DNA of 64,000 nt from Kryptolebias marmoratus. Lineage: Eukaryota > Chordata > Actinopteri > Cyprinodontiformes > Rivulidae. The DNA is taken from assembly GCF_001649575.2 (NCBI RefSeq), contig NC_051434.1, forward strand, positions 4,525,845-4,589,844, in the 5' to 3' direction. Below the pieces are notes generated by a model that had not been told where the DNA came from, ran no database searches, and worked only from the letters and a program-made list of their open reading frames with translations. Every line of letters begins with the position of its first letter. Within the stretch, counting starts at the first letter, position 1. Positions 45,301-57,165 of this stretch are shown here, one piece after another. Both the position numbers and the translations under genes were made by a program.

Positions 45301-45986
45301 TATTATCAGTTTAGTTAATTGGCTTCAACTCAATATGTCTGTTTACATAGTATTGTTTTTCTGTAGGCAATATGGGGACATGGACAATTTATGACCTAAA
45401 AAAATCTGACAGGCAGTCATTTAGATTATCACTTTATAACTAACATGAATAAATATTGTTAGAACTTATCTGAGTTGTATATATTTTGAGGATGACCTGA
45501 ACTAAAGGACATTTTCTGCCACTTTGTCCCTTTGGAGCTGTTAAAGACCTAAACTCTGCCTCCATAAAAGAGCCAGCACACCAATGAAAGGTCACAGTTT
45601 CGTGAGTGCACGTCTGTTCTATCCAAATGTCCTTTAGTCAAACTTGAACATCTGAAAGTCTAAATTTTGAACAGTAAATATGTGTTTAAATATGACATAC
45701 AAGTTACCAGATTTTAAAAGAATGATGTGCCTGAATCAGATTCAATAAAAGCATCAGTCTGTACTATACTTAGTGGACAAATGGAGCAAACCTTGACTAA
45801 GATTCTGAAAATAAGTCCTTCAGTTTATTTGCTTGTTTGTTCATACTCTTAAAAATAAAACATGTAGGCAGTCGTGAGTATTGTGCAAAGAAAACATACA
45901 TACAATGTTTGTTGTTTGCTCAAATACAACCCAAATGACGTGTTAGAGCACTTTCTGACTCTGAGAAAGGTTGATGGATGCAAAAT
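42400..45986. other. AT-rich sequence without recognised features
   Basis: Short frames of 60-85 codons with no domain. A CA tract at 42633-42646 and a CAGA triplet repeat at 44836. Nothing else recognised. Confidence 0.55.
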
Positions 45987-45994
45987 GTCTAACC

Positions 45995-46208
45995 CAGGGG
46001 TAGGCAACCCTGGTCCTGGAGAGCCACTATCCTGCATGTTTTACTTGTTTCCCTGCTCCAACACACCTGATTCAGTGGTTAAATTACCTCTTTATTTTCT
46101 GCAGAAGCCTGTTACTGACACACTGATTCAAATCAGGTGTGATGAAGCAGAGAAACAGTAAAACAACAAGAAGAAGTGGCTCTCCAGGACCAGGGTTGCC
46201 TTGCCCTG
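45995..46208. mobile_element. hAT-type MITE with perfect 8-bp target duplication
   Basis: A 214-bp element with inverted ends CAGGGGTAGGCAACCCTGGT and its near-complement ending at CCCTG, continuing inward through GGAGAGCCACT / AGTGGCTCTCC, and a further inner inverted pair CACACCTGATTC / AATCAGGTGTG. It is flanked by identical 8-mers GTCTAACC (45987-45994 and 46209-46216), the signature of hAT transposition. No transposase: non-autonomous. The open frames across it (45874-46161 plus, 46084-46329 minus) are chance. Confidence 0.95.
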
Positions 46209-46216
46209 GTCTAACC

Positions 46217-48185
46217 AAACAGCACAAATTCCACCTCTGGGTTACCTTTTGGTAATTACACAAAGATATATTATGAAATAGCATTCGGCATTCACTACTT
46301 GGATTTGAACAATGACAAAAAAAAATCATTATTAGGGCTCAAATATCCATACTTTAAAACATGATTGTGACATTAATGAATTAACTTTGCATGGCTGCCT
46401 TGTTGACATGTCAACAATGACTTAACTTCATTTTATGAAACCAGTTTTGTCACCTTGGTTGCTTTAAGGCAATTAAACTATTAGGCTACATGAATGAAAC
46501 ACAACTAACCAGTAAGAGAGAGAAAAAAAAGATCATATGTACTGAACAACTGAATGTTTACATACACCATTTTCCACTTAAGACAGTTGCCTCACAACAC
46601 ATAAAAGTTTAATTTTCTACAAAAATAGCTAAAGCTTGTTTTTTTTTCTGCATGAAAACACATCTATGTGGTTGTTTTTGCTATGACAACAATCTTTCTT
46701 CATATCCCTTTTTTGTGCCTGTCTTTCTGTGTACTGTATTATTACAGTCATTGAATCACCATCAATTCACAATGTCCAGGCAAAAACACTTGCTTGTTAA
46801 AATATTTGACCTTTTCTACTTTTTATGCAGCATTCACAAGCTTTTGGTATTGAACAATGAACACAATACACTTTCACAGCATACTGTAGGAAGACTTGTA
46901 TGTATTAGAGTAAATTTGAGTGTTGGATTTTTAAGCACATTTACCTGAAAGTTTTATTTTATATAAACAGGCAGGTTAAACCCAGAGACCTTAAAAGGAG
47001 ATGTATTACTAACATCAGTGTTCAAAAGTACAAAGATGCACAGTAAAAGTTCATTTCAGTAGACAGACATCACCAATGTATATTGAAGAAACAAACTAAT
47101 ATGAAATTCCAACCAATCAGTTCATTTGACAGCATTATTTACAAGTGTAGCTTTTGTGTCAAACTTAACTTTAATTGTCAGAGTTTGTAGGATATTTCAT
47201 ATTTAATATAACATGCTTAACCAAGTGCATCTTCTTAACCCAATAAAAAATGTCTTGCTGTAGAAACCACATAGGATTTCAAGCTTTAATGGCTTTATGG
47301 AGTAATGGTTTGATGAGCAGCTCCCCTGTTTGTTCAAATTACATTGTCATCCTCTAGAACTTATTTATAAGCACAATACAGTTTCCTCCTAATGCCTTCA
47401 TGCTTTTCCCATGACAGTTGGTGCTTTAATGAATATAATGAAGACATGAAGCAATGCACTGCAAAAGGCAGGGAACAAAATGAAAACTGCTGGCTGCATT
47501 AAAACAGTGGCCTTGCAGATATTTTACAATGACATCAACTCTGCAGTGGAAAGTTAAATGATTTAGTGGACCCCATATTACAAACAGTAAGGGGTTACAT
47601 TCTGTGCATACTAACGGTCAGAGTGTTTCATATATATGCAAGATAACAATGAAAGTGCTGACACTTTTCTTTGGTTAGTTTTGGGGGAAAAAAGTGGTCT
47701 CCAGTTTCCACAGGTCTGCAGTGGTCTTTGTCTAAAAGTCATTTGAAGGGAGCACAAACTTTTTTCCCCCCTCTGCAGTTTCTCTAATTTTCATTAATAT
47801 TACGATATTGAACTTTGTTGGTGTATGAAACCATGGTGGAGGACAGCCCTTTCAGAGTACCCCTCTATAACAGAGCTATCCAGATTGTAAGTGGAATGAT
47901 AAGAAAAAAAATGCTAATTTGTTTTTATGTGCTGACAGGAAGTGACGTGAAGATGAATTTGGGACAGTGAAGTCAACCAAAGAACTTTGTTCTTAAAATA
48001 ATTTGTCATGCTTCTATAAAAACAAGTCGGAGTTAGGCGAAACATATTCCTTTCCTTTCCAATGGTGCTAAACTGATCATTCATGGTGGTGTCCTCAGCA
48101 GGGTGGAGCTTTAGGTGGTATCTCACTGAGCTATGACCGTTGGGAGAGTAGTTAGTGAAAAAAAAAAATCCCTCAAAAACATTAT
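46217..48185. other. AT-rich sequence without recognised features
   Basis: Unique sequence; a frame of 98 codons at 46652-46948 is hydrophobic and low in information. The 98-codon minus frame at 47914-48210 has no domain. Confidence 0.5.
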
Positions 48186-48585
48186 GTTGTTGCCCACCCC
48201 GATGTAGCACAACTTAATTTGTACTCACCTCAGCAGCCACCCCTTTGTTTCTAATTTAATGTGCTGGAACACACTTTTGAAATTAACATAGGCAGTTTTG
48301 GACCAATTTTCCCAAAAACTATTATCAACTTGGCTTTTAGAACTGGACATTTGCCTGGAATGTTGTCTGTCATAAGGGACATCACATGCAGGTGTCAGAA
48401 AACAGCTCTGGCATGTCTGAGATGAGTTGGAGATGCTTGTGGAAAAATTCTGTTATAATATTTTGAGAACAAAGTTGTTGCACCAAATTTTGAACACAGT
48501 CAAAAGTCAAGCAGCAGAGCTAAACACCACTGCAACTCTCAGCCAACTACTTCCAGCCCAGTGAGATATCACCTTTAGAACTGGA
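48186..48585 (+). repeat. dispersed repeat family B, copy 2
   Basis: CAGCAGCCACCCCTTTGTTT, ACACTTTTGAAATTAACATA, GGCAGTTTTGGACCAATTTT, ATATTTTGAGAACAAAG, GAACACAGTCAAAAGTCAAG and CCCAGTGAGATATCACCTTT align in order with the copy at 37606. Confidence 0.65.
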
Positions 48586-51500
48586 GCACAGTACGAACAT
48601 TAGATTTATTTGGTCTTACTAAAACTATTTGTATTTTTCTGTCTTTTTGAAATCAAAGCCTTAAAGTGGCTGGCGGTGTGCTGAGATTGCGGGCAAACAT
48701 ACATGACATATAAAGCCCTTTTCCAAAGCATGCCTGAGGCCAGCTCAGATTTATATGCTCGCCTTTGATGAAAAATTCCACATTATTCCAGAGTAATTTC
48801 TAACCGATTAGGAGGATTAAAAGAAAAAAAAAAGAAAAAGCATCATTTATTGTTTGCCACAACATAATGTGATGGAAAAGAGAGAGAGAGAGATTTATTG
48901 GGGATTAGCATGCAAAGCATTTCCTGAAAAGACAGTTTTATTCCTTTCTAAATAACCTCCATATGTTGACAGGCTGGTTTAACAGAACATAAGAGCACAG
49001 TGAGCTGTGGCATGCTTGCAATAAACAATATGCTGAAACATTTGGGTTGTCCTAAAGTAATATTACGTATGTCTGCAAATCTAAAACAAGTTTTTTGTCT
49101 GATGAAAGACATGAAAACACCCACCGTACACACCCTCTGCTGAGGAGTATAAGCTTGTTTTTTTTCCTCTCCTCGGACTTTTCCATGAGCAGCTGAAAGG
49201 CTCTTTTGATGTTCAGTTTACCTCCCTTAGTATTTATTTTGATGGCAAATGCAAAAGCTTGATAAATAATTGAATGTTGAGGTGTTTGGTTTGCACAAGC
49301 CTAAAATTTAAGACATACCTTGCATGGCCTTAAAAAACTTCAACTTTAATTTAAAATAGTAACACAACTAAACACCAGAAAGTCCCTGAGTTGCACTTAC
49401 ATTAAGCCCAATGCATGTAGTATGTTTGACATTTATTACATTTCTAATCCTTAACGTGGCAAATCCTCACTGAAATGGTAAAGTTGACAAAAACCAACTA
49501 ACCAAACAAACAAGAAACTAGATCTGTTTTTTTGTCTTTTATTTTTTTACTTGAGGAACTGGATCTGTCATAGAATAATATCACCATGCCAAAGTGTTCT
49601 TTTTTTACAGAAATATTTATGAATGAATAATCATGGGATTTCTGAATGGTGTTTGTGCATCATTCATGTAGCTTTATGTGATATGTATTTGTGTATATAT
49701 GTGAAAAAAGTATATGATGTTGGTGCCAAAAGGTATCTTGACTCTTCAAATTTAAAAGTTTACCTGGAAAATACGATAACTTTAAGATCATTAGGAAGTT
49801 GTCATCATAGTTTAGCAATGAAAGCAGTTACCGTGCTAGATAAATTTACTTTCTGAAGGTCAAACTATTAAGGCAGGATTGAACATTGATCAATTAAGAC
49901 ACAGTCTCAACTGTATTACAATATGAGCCTTTTAATACTGAAGAGGATGAACAATCAATATGCATATTGACAGTGGTAAACTTCATAACTAAAATTCATT
50001 CTAAGTGTGTGCCTAGGAAAAGTCAGCAAAAATTATGAGATTAATGAAGCAATGCTCTTTGGGGAAAAGTGCAGAAAACATAAATTCATAAGTTTATCAG
50101 AACTAAATCATGTGGTGCAAAGGAAAGAAAGAAAAAAAAAACTGACAGGATAAAAAGAGCCAGAGGAGGTAATAAAGCAAAGAAACAAATCAAAGAAAGA
50201 ATCGATGGAAGAGATGGAGTCCCTCCCTCCAAATGTTCTAGCCCCTGAGGTTTGGCAGACTCTCTGGCTGTCCCTTTGAGATGAACAACAAAAAGAAAAC
50301 AAATAAATAAATAAGCACATGTGAGAGCAGGGTTGCTAGTTTTCAACCTCAGCCTTGTTTAATCCCAGAACTAAAAAAAACAAGAACTTGTCAAATGATA
50401 TTCAGCAATTTCCTTTTTGCATTGCAGTTGAAGAGCTTTTCATGAAAAGTTATTGTTTATGTGGAACCACTGAAGTTTTACTATCAGGCCATATCAGACC
50501 AATGCTTATATTATTGTTATCTGTAGATAATTTAAGCAACAAGTATTAACAGTTCAGATGGAAACAAATGGGCAATCATTCAAACTTTTTTTTTCTAAAT
50601 AATTCTTACAGCAAAGCCAAGTAAAATCAATACTGTGATTTTTTTTTACTTAAATATAGTATTTTACTGTGATGTTCAACCAACATTTTTGTCCTGAAAA
50701 TTTTTTGAAAATCTGTTCATTACTTTTTGAGTAATCTTGTGCACAGACAAACAAACAAACGCTAATGAAAACATATACTTCCTTGGCAGAGGTCAAACAT
50801 ATAAGTCATAGAAAACTCATCTCTACAAAGAACCTTTCTAATCTTGTTTTGTCCATCTTTTGACTGAATTAGCCATTATTCCCTTTGTTGTTATTTTGTG
50901 TCATTTTTATTTTATTTATTTTTTAATCACATTTTTGTGCCATATAGTCTGTAGTAGGCAGTGATGGATTCAATTTAACTTTGGTTTTAAGTTGTATCTG
51001 GACCTATGTCACATCCACTGCCTTAAGACAACAAGATTTTAACTTAAAGTCTAAGACTACATTGTTTTAAAGATCAAAAGTCTAGCAATCACCCAGGCAA
51101 TCTGAACCAGAAACTCCTTGTTTGTCACTCAGTAAGAAGTGAGGAAGGCCGATAAGCAGGGAGAGAAATGGCAGAAGTGATGAAATAGTCAAGTTAGGAG
51201 GAAGAAGTGTTCTGTGGCGGAAATGGCCATTTGTTTGGTCTGAAGGTGGAAAGTGAAGCTGACAGTAATAACAAAGAGGCCATGAATCTGAGCCATAATT
51301 AAATGTGAGCCTTGGACCAAGGCTGGTCTTGGAATGAAGTGGTTCTTGGAACGACAGTCTGTGGTGTTCAGCCAGAGTCCAGCATGCTATAAACAGCAAA
51401 GAGAAGGAGCGACTGGAGGGCGGCCAATGTCAGGTCATTTTGGGGGTTGTTTAGGGAGATGAGAGGGAAGATATTTTTATTTTAGCCATTATTGAAAGCA

Positions 51501-51960
51501 GTACAAAAGGACATATAAGCTGACTGCAGCAACACTTCCCACATCACTTGATTCTGAAGAATGCAGGGATTATCATAATGATTAGAGTCTCATTTGTACA
51601 AAAAATATAAATGAATTAAATAAAGAAGACTATAAAATAAAATCAGGAGTTAAGAAACTGCAAAAACTGCATATTCAGCGATCAGCATAAAATAAAGGTG
51701 AGTTAATAGTATTACTTGTGAACTGAAGATTTCTCTGGTAATAGTTTTCACAATTTCTCTCGACCAAAAATGCAGATTTGTTAAGGAATAAGTAAAAAAG
51801 TCTTATTATTAATAATAATAATAACAATGAGTGACAGGAAAATATTAAAAATGATAAAAACCTCATAAAGAGACACTGATAATATGGCACAAATACAAAT
51901 AGATTTTAAAAAGGTGAGCAGATTGGCAGATGAGGGGCAGGTGTGTAAGGAGCTGGAAAA
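48586..51960. other. mostly AT-rich; one GC-richer block at 51060-51450
   Basis: No gene or element recognised. (GA)n at 48881-48893; an AAAT run near 50300. The block at 51060-51450 is purine-rich on the plus strand with several CpGs and a 105-codon minus frame (51082-51399) without domains; it may be regulatory. Confidence 0.4.
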
Positions 51961-51965
51961 CAATT

Positions 51966-52417
51966 TGTGGTGATTTGGGTTTTTTCGGTGTTATGGTTTT
52001 GTTTTATTTTTGGTTTGTTTGGTTTCTGTCGTGTCTCTTGTTTCATTTGCTCCTCCTCAGTCTCTCTCTCTCTCTGTCTCCCTGCCACACCTACACCTGT
52101 CCCCACTTTGTAATCACGTCACCTGTCTCCATTTACCTAATTATCCTCAGTCTTTAAAACCCAGTCATTGCCTTCCACACTCTGCTGGTCCATTGTCTGT
52201 GTTAGTTGTCTATTGTTTGATGTAGTCTGTTTAGTTACCCTCGTGCTGTGTTCCTGGTTTCTGTTGGTTCCATGTTTGTATTTAAATTTAGGTTTTGTTT
52301 GTTTGCTGCCACGTCAGCATTTTTGTTTTTGTTTATTCTAGTTTAATAAATTAGTTTTTTTCCCCCTTACTATGAGTCTGCATTCTGGGTTCGCCTTAGT
52401 CTCCACGGTTCCTGACA
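51966..52417 (+). mobile_element. solo LTR with 5-bp target duplication
   Basis: A 452-bp element beginning TGTGGTGATTTGGG and ending CCTGACA, flanked by identical CAATT (51961-51965 and 52418-52422). TG...CA ends plus a 5-bp duplication are typical of LTR retrotransposons. Inside are CT-repeat sequence, CCTGCCACACCTACACCTGT, a TTTAAAACCC TATA-like site at about 52156, an AATAAA at about 52345 and ATGAGTCTGCATTCTGGGTT near the end. No internal coding region remains, so it is a recombination product. Best-defined copy of the family also at 9883 and 56520. Confidence 0.9.
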
Positions 52418-52422
52418 CAATT

Positions 52423-54721
52423 GCTATGAAAGTAATTTGATGCCAAGAGAAAAACAAAATATTGACTCTTTAAAATACAAAGGAAATAAGTAAAAAGAAA
52501 CAACATCTCTAAATGTCAAGAAATCAACAAGCAAAACAAACTTAAAATACAAAAACAACCCTCAAAGCCTCAACGCTGTGACACATCATTTATTTCTATA
52601 GACTTTTCACATTTATGTGTGGAGAGTTTTCAATTCAAGCTTTATCACTGCAGGCATTTTAGTGCATGTTAGGCTTGAAATATGAACTATGAGAAGCTAT
52701 CTTCTAACTGACAGCTGTTGTAACAAGAAGTGTCACCTTCATCTATTGATGAGTATGCCATTTTGTTGACTGCATTCAAAAATAGCTCTGCCAGATTGAG
52801 TGCAGCAGGCTAAATGATGTCAGTTAAACCTTGTTCTTTTGCTGCAATAATATGACAAAGTGTGAAAACAGTGTAGCTTTTAAACAATGCAACAAGTGGT
52901 ATTTGCTTTGCTGCTAATTTGTCCCAACGGTGACTATTGAATAAAAATCTTTGGTTTTGACGTATTTGACTCTGGAGCCAACATCCTCGAAACAATCTTC
53001 TTTAATGTGTGCCAAGGCATCTGTGTGAGTACAAAACAAGGTCAGTTTTAAACAGTCCAAGGAACTTTGCACAGAGACACACTAATATAGTATTTTAAGA
53101 CTAATATAAAAGATAAACATGGTGTTTTTTTTGTTTTTTTTTTCTCTAAAATATTGTGACACTGCGAGGGAAAAAAACGTTTTGAGGCAACAAAAACTAC
53201 CGTGAGTTGCACAAATCAGAGAAAAACTTAGTTTAACATTTCTGGAATCTGTTTAACTTAGAGGGACTATATAATTCACAGGTAATTAAAAGTTCAAGTA
53301 AAATAGCTAAATGAAGGCATTCTAGTGACATGAAACAAAAGGGGATACCAAAAATCCAGATTTTGAAAAAAGAAAACATCTTTTTGAAGTAAAACAAAAA
53401 AACTCAGTCAAAAAGTTACAAATATTACAAACTTAAAACTTTGCAGAATTCTGCAGAAAAAAAATGCTAGTAAAGGTGTTTTCTTTTAGCAAAAGCAAAA
53501 GACAATCAGTCAAGAATGAAGTGATAAGATGTGCTGCTTAGCTGTTCACAGAGAAAACTCTCTAACCCTCCCGAAGCCTTTGAGAGAGAGAGAGAGACAA
53601 AGAGAGGTAGAAAAGCACTTTGGGTTAATTTGACCCGAAGGCCACAGGAGGGTTTAAACAATGGAACAACAAAGCCCAGAGGATACCTCCAGAAATTGTT
53701 TAGATATTTATATGCCATTATCCATTATGGTGCCTTTGTAACGCACACAATTCACATTTCTTAAACATTAAAATTATGTTTGACCAGCATTAAATCTGAC
53801 TCTTTTCAACTTTTTATCAGAATTTCAGAGCTAAAGTAAACATATAGCATTATCCTAAACATGATAAGCTTTAAAACAAACAGAGTTAACTTTACATACA
53901 GAATAAATGTTTCCAGAAAAGACAAAAACCTGTAAGCTATATTTAGCTATACCTAAGCTACATAATTTGAGTTTTAGCAAGCCATCTTAATTGTGATTTA
54001 AAACTCTTGTTTTGTAAAAAACCATTGACCCATTCCAGAGTCTATTTTTCCATCATACTATTGTGTTTATTGTATTTTGTGTTATTTTTATTGTGGTTTA
54101 GTAATAAGCAACCATTAAAGTCCCTTGAGAGCACTAAAACTGTTCTAAAATAAACAGACTAAAATTATACTTTTTTTTTTTTTTACAGTCGACGTATACA
54201 ATATAGGCAGCACAAAAGTAAACTCAAAGTGATGCTGACTGAATGTGAAGACAAAAGTACATTAAGGTGATTCGACAAGTACTGTGTACACAGGAGACAG
54301 GCAGGAAAAACATCTCCCTCAGCAGTTAAAAGACATGAACTTTTCACCTAAAAAAAAAAAGTAGATAACTTTTAAAAGTAGACACAACAAAGATGCAACA
54401 GTAACTCAGATACACACAGGTCTTTTTTGTCAGTACTCATTTATTCCCATCTTATAGGAATTATGAGCCAATTCAACCACTGAATCTCTGAGAGACACAC
54501 ATATCTCGGTCAGCAGAGGTTTATTGTTCCTTATCTTGTACCGTACACATGACGGTATCAAGGATGATATGTCTAATATGGCACCACTCCAAACACAAAG
54601 CCAAGAAAACAAGGAGTCATGAAGTAACACTTTTTCACTGTACATTTATAGAGGGTCTTTGCTGGTGTGTCACTTAATCTTAATTTTGGCAGTTTTGCTG
54701 GTTTTAGTCATTGTTTAAGAT
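52423..54721. other. AT-rich sequence without recognised features
   Basis: (GA)n at 53580-53599 and a T-run at 54171-54184. Frames of 60-77 codons lack domains. Confidence 0.5.
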
Positions 54722-55508
54722 GACAATTTCCAAATGTTTTAGGCATGTGTGAAAAATGTATTCTGTAAAGTAAGAATGCTGCCATTTTGCTTAATGCAAA
54801 ATGAGCTAACAGAAAATAAATATATAAATCACAATAATATTTGGTGCAATTGCTCTGCCTTAAAAACAGCAAAAACTCTTAAAGGTACACTTGGACAGTC
54901 GGGGATTTTAGAACCAGTTATATTAAACAGGTGTTCACGATCATCAGTCAAGATAAATCTGAATAGAAGGGGTCTTCATGGAAGAATTTCTTGCAAGTTT
55001 GGAACTGCATTTCTAAAATATAAAAGGGTCCTCTGAGGGTCATGAAGTAGACTTATCCATCATGCAGTATCATCAGGGAGGGAACTGAGTGGTCCAAAGA
55101 TTGCTCTGCAATAAGACAACAACCCTAAAAATACAGGAAATGCCATTTTAATTTCACTGTAAAGAAGAAGTTCTTGAAAATCCCAGAATTGATGGTGCCC
55201 TCAGAAAGCCCTGATCTTCACGTTGAGTATATCTGGAGTTACATGAAGATAAACAAGGATTTAAGTTAACCACACAATAACTTATTTGCCAAATTCCTTG
55301 AAAAAGTATGCAAGTGTATATAAAATGATTGATGTTGTTTTGAAAGCAAATGGTGATTGCAGTAAATATTAGTTTTAAATTTAAATTTCTCATTTACTCT
55401 GAAATGTTAATTAATAAAGATCAAAGAATTATAATGTATAATTTTAGAAGTCATTCTTAATTCATTGCATTTATTCCACACCTGTCTTAAATCTTTGTGC
55501 AAATATCT
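54722..55508 (+). mobile_element. Tc1-like DNA transposon, internally deleted
   Basis: Terminal inverted repeats: left with GTTTTAGGCATGTGTGAAAA, right with CCACACCTGTCTTAAATC. Between them, coding remnants follow a fish Tc1 transposase: RRGLHGR joined directly to SCKFGTAF (usual SLQVWGCISANG region), then ILIHHAV-like, PKHTA-like, and SPDLHVEYIWSYMKI-like segments (usual SPDLNIIESVWDYMKR, with the last catalytic acid) and LLPNSLKKYASVY-like C-terminus. The DNA-binding half and the first catalytic Asp are lost; stops and frameshifts elsewhere. Dead copy of about 790 bp against the usual 1.6 kb. Confidence 0.85.
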
Positions 55509-56234
55509 ACTGCATGTTCTGGTTTTAGGTACTTGTCAGTGGCGTATTTGAAATGCATTTCTACTCCTATCCATTTTTATTCTAAATATCCTCCAAGAGA
55601 GTTTATCGTATAGAGCAGCAGTTTGACAGGCGCTAGTTTCACTGAGGATCCTGTACTCAGTTCCTTAGGCAAATCTTGCCCTCTGTCTGAACTCATCTCT
55701 TTGTAGCCTGCAGATGCCTCAGAAAAATTTGGATACGCAGAATATACCAACGCATTCCTTCTGTAGCAATTCTGGAAATGACAATGTTCATTTATGGACA
55801 GAGCTTGGTGATAAGAAAAAAAAATGCACGCTATTTTGTTTCTTTGACTTGAGACAAAGTAGTTTTTATAAAGACTTGCTCAGTTTTTGTGTTGCAAAGT
55901 GTAGTTTGTCATCGTAAACAAGATGGCTGGGTATTTTTAATGTAAATAAACTCTAGATTTAGAACTTTAATTGGACTTCAGCAAATTTTCTTTAAATTAT
56001 CTAATTTTAAAACCTGTCAACAGTCTTAAGAATGTTAAAGATGTTTTCCATACTTGCTTTTACAGTGATATAGTTAACATTTCTGGTGGACCAAGAAAAA
56101 AAAAAAAGCTCAAATGAAAAGAGAGGCATACAATAAAATCTAATACCCAGGATGATCTACAGACCAGGACTCACAACCAGGTGGTTAGTGCAGCAAAATA
56201 GGTTTGGTAAAATTTGAGTCCAGTAACAGACTAA
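55509..56234. other. non-coding, no feature recognised
   Basis: Unique sequence with an A-run at 56096-56107. The 67-codon frame at 55714-55917 has no domain. Confidence 0.5.
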
Positions 56235-56519
56235 CAAGAAAAAAATAGTATTTTCTGTGAAAATGCTGCATGAAAGCTGAGCACTGAATGAGTTTCCTGA
56301 AATTTATTGAAGATGTTAAAACAAGCAGAACAGAAGCTGAAAAAAAGTAACTAACAAACTAAATTTATCCAAACTGTAGCCCAAAGTTAAAATTCATAAA
56401 ACTGTGACTTTGCAAAACTGTAGATAAAAGCTGTTGTTAAAAGGTAAAACCTGTAAAATAGTTGTTGAAAGCTAAAACTAGAAAACTGTAACTAAAAGCT
56501 AAAACTAGTAAAATTGTAA
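56235..56519 (+). repeat. dispersed repeat family D, left part of copy 2
   Basis: GCTGAGCACTGAATGAGTTT then CCTGAAATTTATTGAAGA and tandem AAAGCTAAAACTAG units, ending where the LTR-like element begins. Counterpart of 9695-9882. Confidence 0.7.
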
Positions 56520-56997
56520 TGTCACGATTTGAGTTTTTTTGAGTTGTTTTTCTGTATTTGATTTCACGTTGTCACTCTTGTGTTCTGTGTTTTCTTGTCA
56601 TTCTTGTTGTTAAGTGTGATTAGTTTTTCTCATGTGTTTCCTGTGTCACTATTCAGCTGCCCTCAGCTCATTAGTTCTTCAGTCAGCCTGCCACGCCCAC
56701 CTACACCTGTCCCGAGTTATTAATTAGTCACCTGTGTTCACTACCTCATCAGCCTCTGTCTTTATAATCTGTTCTTTAGCTCCCATTAGTCACTGGTTCA
56801 TTCATTCGGTAGCTTCTGCTGAGTGTTTATCCCTGTCTTGTTGCTGCTTGTTCACGTCTGTTCAGGCCATGCTCCTTGTGTCTTCCTCCTGTGTTCTTTA
56901 GTTCTTTATGTCAGCTTTTTCTTTTTGTTAATAAATCAGTTTTTTGTTCAACCCAAGATGAGCCTACACCCTGGCTTCATCACGCACGCTCATAACA
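56520..56997 (+). mobile_element. solo LTR-like element, copy 3
   Basis: TGTCACGATTTGAG start and CATAACA end; GCCACGCCCACCTACACCTG, TATA-like TTTATAATC near 56760, AATAAA at about 56930 and a GATGAGCCTACACCCTGG terminal block parallel the other copies. About 478 bp. No clear 5-bp duplication, so the copy is old or its edges drifted. Confidence 0.7.
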
Positions 56998-57165
56998 TAA
57001 ACTTAAACATTTTAAAACATATAAGTTAAAAATACCAAAAGTCCTATAACTCACCTTCTGAATGATCTGAATGTTTTGCTCGATGAATGGTTAAAAAAGC
57101 TGAAAGTGTTTCTGTAAACAGCAAAACAATAATATGAATGCTGCCTCAGCATGCACTCATTAACT
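56998..57165 (+). repeat. dispersed repeat family D, right part of copy 2
   Basis: CCAAAAGTCCTATAACTCAC and GAATGCTGCCTCAGCATGCA correspond to the right part of copy 1. Confidence 0.65.

Noticed and set aside
45874..46329. Opposed frames with GNPGPGEP peptides
   Set aside because: They are translations of the inverted ends of the hAT MITE, which is why both strands show the same peptide.
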